DNA of 64,000 bases, taken from Campanula takesimana (taxonomy: Eukaryota; Streptophyta; Magnoliopsida; Asterales; Campanulaceae). Positions within the stretch are counted from its first letter, which is position 1. The number at the start of each line of letters is the position of its first letter. The stretch covers positions 62,001 to 126,000 of the forward strand of contig JAOWBW010001123.1 of the NCBI GenBank assembly GCA_026119855.1, in the 5' to 3' direction. Shown in pieces: positions 59,459-64,000 of the stretch. A model generated the notes under the pieces. It was not told the DNA's origin and did not search any database. It was given only the letters and a program-made list of their open reading frames with translations. The position numbers were made by a program, and so were the translations under genes.

Positions 59459-59839
59459 GTCTACAAAAGGCACCACGAAGGGATCAATCTCCTATGCGCA
59501 AATGAGACCGAAGCTCAAGAAATAATGCATGAGATCCACGAAGGTGAATGTGGGCCCCACATGAACGGGTTTATGTTGACCAAGAAAATACTCCGCATGG
59601 GTTATTATTGGAGTACCATGGAAAGGGACTGCATCAAGAAAGTCAAGAGGTGCGCCAAGTGCTTATTCCATGCCAATGTACAGCACGTTCCACCCTCACA
59701 GCTTTACAATATGACCACGCCTTGGCCTTTCTCTTGTTGGGGCATAGACATCATCGGCAAAGTCCGACTCGTGGATTTAGACGGAGATCAGCTGCCAAAG
59801 GAAGTCAACCTCGACAAATTGAAGAGATTTTACGTCTAA
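59459..59839 (+). pseudogene. Integrase remnant with catalytic core deleted
   Basis: The zinc-binding HHCC module is present (H...H near 59528-59565; CAKC near 59655) and the start of the catalytic core is kept up to WGIDIIG (about 59740-59760), including the first Asp. The sequence then jumps to a short C-terminal tail (LPKEVNLDKLKRFYV) ending at 59839. The second Asp and the Glu of the DDE triad are missing, so several hundred bases have been lost at about 59762. Such an integrase cannot catalyse strand transfer. Confidence 0.88.
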
Positions 59840-59855
59840 TAAACGAAGGCCATCA

Positions 59856-60010
59856 TCAAAAAAAAAAAAAAAAAAGAGCTCACTAGGTTGAAAACCCGCA
59901 AGGGCGGCCTAGGCAAAAATTAGAGCACGTGCAAAAAAGAAGCCCGCTAGATTGAAAACCCGAAAGGGCGGTCTAGGCAAAAAACAGGGTGCACACACAA
60001 AAAAAAAGAT
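59856..60010 (+). repeat. Paired repeat after pol in the nested Tat element
   Basis: Two ~45-base copies near 59878-59920 and 59942-59985 share ctag(g/a)ttgaaaacccg, aagggcgg and 'ctaggcaaaaa'. A-runs flank them (59861-59875, 59999-60008). They lie in the 3' non-pol region and may be a transcript-processing or packaging element; function unknown. Confidence 0.7.
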
Positions 60011-60181
60011 CTTCGTTTGTTTGAACTACGGAGACCTGAGCCTCTACACTGGAGGAACTTAGGCAACCTTCGTTCATTGAATTATTTTTATCATTACAAT
60101 GGAAATGTTGAGCTAATAAAAGACATTAAAACATTAAATCCTAAACAAGTGGTCTATTCTAAATTGCAATCTCGTGGGGTA

Positions 60182-61548
60182 CTAGGAAAAATCTAATTTT
60201 CTCTTGGCCTTTAAAGGACCACCCGAACGACCATCAATCCTACTCTTCTTGGGAGGCCTAGGGACACTGATGCGGACCGATATCTTCTGCGCAACAGAGC
60301 ACCTCCGAGCATAAAAGTCATTCAAAGGGGTACCGAAAGGGTCAGTTAGAATGTTGTTCACATCGGCAGCAGCTTCCCTGTACCTCAAAGCACTACTAGG
60401 CTCAAAGTCCTTCCCTAGCAATTCAGCCCGGTAGACGGTACCAAGTAAGTGATCCAAGTAACCCTCTGGAAGAAAAATACTACCCTGATGCAAGGGAGCA
60501 GAAGCCCAACGGTTACGATCATCTCCCCAAGCCGACTGAAGCTCATTCGAGAAGTCCGGACCCATATAAGAAACTGGACGAAGCCTCCCGTTCCTCGGAA
60601 AAGGAATTATCTGTTGATGGCCAAATTGTCTCAAAACCCGTTCGGGTTGGTAAAACGAGGAATCTCTCAACCCAGGTAAAACCACATGCTGAAAACCAGA
60701 GGTCCACTCCACAAAAGGGAAAAGACCCCAAGGACACCACTCAACGTTAGCTGTAAGACGAGAAGCAAAAAATATCCTCCAACCCTCTTCGGTCAAATCC
60801 CTAATCAGCAACCGTCGCCTATGAACAGCAAAAGGAGAAAGGTCGTCATCTGATGCATAAAGCCTGAAATGCTCCCGAAGCCATATGGTCAAAAGCAAGG
60901 GGCTTCCTCATCGCATCTCGCCCGTACGGTGCAATTCGTCCAAACCATGCAAGGTCTCTCCTACAATGAGCGGAATTATGCTAAATCGCTGTCCTTTTGC
61001 CTGCAACAGGATTTCAGCCAACTGCGCGTCCGCAGTACCCAGAGGAGTGACAAACAAAACCTCGCTGAAAAGATAGACAGCCATGGCATTTGTCTTAAAG
61101 GATTGAACCGCGACATCTTCCGAATGCAAACTGAAAAACATCGGAAGCTCAGTTATGTCAACAACGGTCCCGTGCATCATCTTCTTCACCTCTCCAACAG
61201 GGAGATTCAGAAGATCAACCCAAGAATCAAAAACACCACGGTGATACTTAGGGACGGAAATCCGACCGGCCAAAGGCATACCCAAAATGGCCCCAAAATC
61301 ATCGACAGTCGGCACCATTTCATTGGCCGAAAAGTTGAATGCATGGCTATCACAATCCCAGAAGGCTGCAGCAGCCTTCAACAAATCCCAATCCGGCTTC
61401 AATGTTCGCAAAGTAAAAAGAATTCGAAATCCGAAATCTTTGATGAAAGCATTTTTGGGATGGGTCTTGAAAGAATAAACGAATGTCGATAAATCCTTCT
61501 CGTAACTCTTGAAACCTCGGCACTAAGACTAAAAAGGTTAGAGGCCAT
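60182..61548 (-). pseudogene. Antisense ORF of the nested Tat element, PMD/DUF7745-like
   Basis: On the minus strand a coding region runs from an ATG at 61548 (MASNLFSLSAEVS) to a stop at 60182. A frameshift lies near 61505-61515 and an in-frame TGA at about 60908-60910, the latter probably a CGA-to-TGA change. Visible blocks include LSTFVYSFKTHP, WDLLKAAAAFWD, VPTVDDFGAILGMPLAG, LPVGEVKKMM, LIVGETLHGLDELHR, EEGWRIFFASRLTANVEWCPW, and a basic tail (RPPKKSRIDG, KAKRKL) that could act in nuclear import. The pattern fits the plant mobile domain/DUF7745 proteins reported as antisense extra ORFs in Ty3/Gypsy Tat elements. Their job is not known; roles in transcript or chromatin regulation have been proposed. 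Confidence 0.75.
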
Positions 61549-62201
61549 GGGAAAGAAGGTTATAAGAAAAATTGGGCAATAAAATGGTGTTCAAAAATGG
61601 CAGAAGAAAGCTGTTGGAAACGAATTACCGACCAGAAGCTGATATTATAGCTGTTGGGGGATCTTTTGGTCAGCAAATATCAGGCCCTGAATTTCGCCTC
61701 CCAGAGGCACTCGACTCCCAGAGGCACGCGCCTCCCGACAGTAGTCTACAAGGTGCGCGCGTCCCGTCTCCAAGAGAGGAAGCGCCCGCGTCCCAGGTAG
61801 AAAATTCTCCAGAAATAGCCTTTGTCAGTTCAGAACAGAACCCAGGCATTCCAACACCTTCAACCTACAGAAAAGATCAATTCCAGCAACAAGAGAAGCT
61901 CAAACGACGATAGCAAACACTCAGCTGGGCACACATTAATTTGGTCCGCCCTTAAGGCATGTCTAAAAACTGAAATAAGATAGAAACTCCCACTCAAAGT
62001 AGGGCGTCTTTTACTTTCTCAAAATATCAGTTTTTACAATTCACCCCCATCACAAAGCACTCCGCAGTCAACTGTGCCCGCACCCCATCGAAAGACAAAG
62101 TCAAACAGTCAACATCAAAGTATGACTCACGACAACAACTTGGTCCGGGGTGATCCACAGAATCACCGCTTCCACATCAAGCAAGATCTACATCCATTCA
62201 A

Positions 62202-62430
62202 AGCAAACGGTCCTCCGGGTCCCGCACTTCAGCAAACGGTCCTCTGGGTCCCACACTTCAGCAAACGGTCCTCCGGGTCCCGCACTTCAGCAAACGGTCC
62301 TCCAGGTCCTGTACTTTAGCAAACGGTCCTACAGGTCCCACCTCCAGCAAACGGATCTCGCTATCAGCAAACAGGTCCCGCTTCCAGCAAACAAATCCCG
62401 CTCTCAGCAAACGGATCCCGCTATTAGTAA
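62202..62430 (+). repeat. Minisatellite near the 3' end of the nested Tat element
   Basis: AGCAAACGG-starting units begin at 62202, 62231, 62260, 62289 and 62318 (29-bp period) and then 62345, 62365, 62385 and 62406 (shrunken units of about 20-27). They read agcaaacggtcctccgggtc... . A short direct repeat (gctcacacagggag) follows at 62436 and 62469. Confidence 0.85.
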
Positions 62431-62614
62431 AGTCGCTCACACAGGGAGTGCACCCTTATCTCTCAAAGCCGCTCACACAGGGAGCGCACCTCTATCCCCT
62501 GCAATTTCAAAACCCTGCTTTTATCGAGTCTTTTCTTTTTCTTGGTGATGTCCTAGGCGGATGCATGTCTTTCGTCGACGCGTTTGCCACGCAATCCACG
62601 CTGCCGAGGGGCTC

Positions 62615-63618
62615 TGTAGACACCCCACCTTGGACCGCTCACCCTGATTGCACACTTGATTTTGTGTTTCTCCCTCTTTTAAGTGTTTTCCTGTTAGTTT
62701 CTGTTACTTTGGTTAAGTTCCAGACGGACTCCGTTAAGTCCCGGGACTGAACTGAATAACAGTTCTAACTTTCTAGTCCATTCTGTCAAAAATTGCTTTT
62801 CAGAGTCGCGCGCCTCCGCCCCTTGAGGCCAGACGCGCGCGCCTTCCGCCGCCTAGGTGGGATGCGCGCGCTTCTCGGGTGTGTCAGTTACAGATTCTGC
62901 CCAAGAATCTCTCCCTTGCTCATTATACATGATTTTGCCCAGGAAAGATTTTCGGGAGACTCCGTTTGGCTCGAAAAACAATCCTCTTTCAACTATAAAA
63001 ACCCCTCCAATCCATCATTGGAGGGGACCTTGGACATCACTCATTTTAGACCTTTTTCTCACTTCTTTTCTAGACTTTTGGGACTTCTTCCAACCAAGTA
63101 TTCAACCTCTTCTTCAAGGCTTTTCAAGAGGTTCTCTTTGGAAGATACTATAGGTAAATGTCTTAAACTTTCTTTTTCTTCTTCTTCTTCTTCTTCTTCT
63201 TCTTCTTCTTCTTTAATCAAATGTGCAATCACCCCAAAATCATTTGGGACATGACACCAATGGCCCTTTCATTACATTGAATTGGCCTAGGAGTCATCTC
63301 CCTACATTTTAAACTTTAAAACCCCCTTTTTATCATCATTCAAATAGGAAGAACGCATTTATCTTTAAAGTGAATTATGAACAAACAAGACCGACTTTGC
63401 TCGGGCGAAATGGGTGTTTAAGTACTTCCAATTTCGTAACCTAACCCCCGAACCCCTCATCCCAAAGAATCTCTGTTTTCGTAAATCAAACTTAGGCTCA
63501 TAAAAATTAGGTTTTCTTACGTTCCTAAAAAATGTGGGTGGTGACTCTAAAACATAATTAGACATCCTAGGTAATTCACGCGCTCTAGCCAAGCTGTGGT
63601 TCCCCCGGGGTATCTATA
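62615..63618 (+). repeat. 3' LTR of the nested Tat element
   Basis: 1004 bp, close to the 5' LTR throughout. It differs by scattered substitutions (by eye a few per cent) and a longer TTC microsatellite (63173-63213). The final CA is mutated to TA (TATCTATA), directly before the GATGG duplication. Confidence 0.93.
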
Positions 63619-63623
63619 GATGG

Positions 63624-64000
63624 AAGCAGCGATCCTGAAGAGCATGTCGCTCACTATCAGGAGAAGATGGCTGATCCGTCAACCCCCAGGATCTATCAGT
63701 TCGTTTGCCCAGCTTATCAACCTGTTCGACAATCAGTTTTCCTATAGCAGACAGTTCGAGAAGATCACCAGTGATCTTTACCGTATCGTACAACAACCTA
63801 ATGAAGCTTTGAAAGACTACGTTAACCGCTTCAATAAGGAAGTCTTGGAGATACCCAGTCTTGATATGGCCACGGCGACAGAAGCATTTAGAATGGGTCT
63901 AAAAAAGGATTCTCCATTTTATGAAGAGTTAGTGATAAACCCTTGTAAGAAGATGGAAGATGTATGTAACAGGGCATTAAGATTCATCAGACTTGAAGAA
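63624..64000 (+). pseudogene. gag of the outer Gypsy element, continued
   Basis: Immediately after the target duplication the outer gag frame resumes with the expected DPEEH-type capsid motif. It goes on with a retrotransposon gag domain (FEKITSDLYRIVQQ, ALKDYVNRFNKEVLEI, AFRMGLKKDSPFYEELV) to the window edge. No stop is seen. It is the same reading frame that was interrupted at 51724. Confidence 0.8.

Larger units (their letters stand above)
51725..63618 (+). mobile_element. Nested Tat-lineage Ty3/Gypsy retrotransposon (11.9 kb)
   Basis: Two long near-identical LTRs (51725-52704 and 62615-63618) start TGTAGACACC. The element is flanked by a perfect 5-bp duplication GATGG (51720-51724, 63619-63623) within the gag of another element. 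Internal order is PBS, gag, protease, reverse transcriptase, RNase H, a second RNase H, integrase remnant, a 3' region with an antisense ORF, then minisatellite. Dual RNase H, the VDGGS protease motif and a long 3' region with an antisense ORF all point to the Tat lineage (Ogre/Retand relatives). Gag-pol has several frameshifts and stops plus an integrase deletion, so the copy is non-autonomous. Confidence 0.92.

Noticed and set aside
60449..61492. Plus-strand ORFs 60449-60679, 60869-61492 and 61287-61478
   Set aside because: They are complements of the antisense PMD/DUF7745-like coding region and carry no recognised domain.
62202..62430. CRISPR-like array
   Set aside because: Units are contiguous minisatellite copies without unique spacers, inside a plant retrotransposon.

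Overview
This is nuclear DNA from a flowering plant, probably a eudicot. The evidence is AT-rich noncoding sequence, introns with GT-AG borders, a filament-like plant protein (FPP) gene, and plant-type mobile elements throughout (Helitron, Sirevirus-like Copia, Tat-lineage Ty3/Gypsy, hAT, Mutator-like, Stowaway-type MITEs, SINE-like units). I cannot name the family or species. No CRISPR array, rRNA gene, true tRNA gene or prokaryotic operon is visible.

Layout. 0-1.7 kb: the 3' end of a Copia element, with six polypurine tracts followed by a 712-bp 3' LTR. 2.1-3.3 kb: degenerate MITEs and a hAT-type element with a Stowaway MITE nested in it. 3.467-19.960 kb: one 16.5-kb Helitron on the minus strand. 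Its 3' hairpin and CTAG terminus are at 3467 and its 5' TC terminus is at 19960. It carries a broken Rep/helicase gene and two intact seven-exon RPA70-like genes of identical length. A diverged paralogue of the target at 2431-2515 acts as an internal empty site and supports both Helitron ends. 20-25.1 kb: a hAT element (8-bp TSD), a small hAT MITE, unassigned sequence, and a Copia-like solo LTR with a 5-bp TSD. 25.6-28.8 kb: a Mutator-like, Pack-MULE-like element with a 9-bp TSD. It holds a GC-rich gene-like 5' end and a tandem array dense in W-box cores (TTGAC) spaced 10-11 bp apart. 29-39.3 kb: a graveyard of terminal-inverted-repeat and foldback elements, MITEs and SINE-like units.

39.6-49.7 kb, plus strand: the one clearly intact cellular gene, a six-exon FPP coiled-coil protein gene with a deduced 1078-residue product. 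All five of its introns contain MITEs, and one also contains a hAT element. 50.4-64 kb: a Ty3/Gypsy element (LTR, PBS, gag) whose gag is split by a second, nested Tat-lineage Gypsy element (51725-63618, TSD GATGG). The nested element has near-identical LTRs, gag-protease, reverse transcriptase, two RNase H domains, an integrase with its catalytic core deleted, and an antisense ORF resembling the plant mobile domain/DUF7745 family.

The FPP gene is the only likely host function. Most of the rest is layered transposition. The best candidates for unusual biology are the paired, selectively preserved RPA genes beside a decayed Rep/helicase, the helically spaced W-box minisatellite inside a Pack-MULE, the antisense ORF in the nested Tat element, and the near-perfect foldback MITEs transcribed inside FPP introns.
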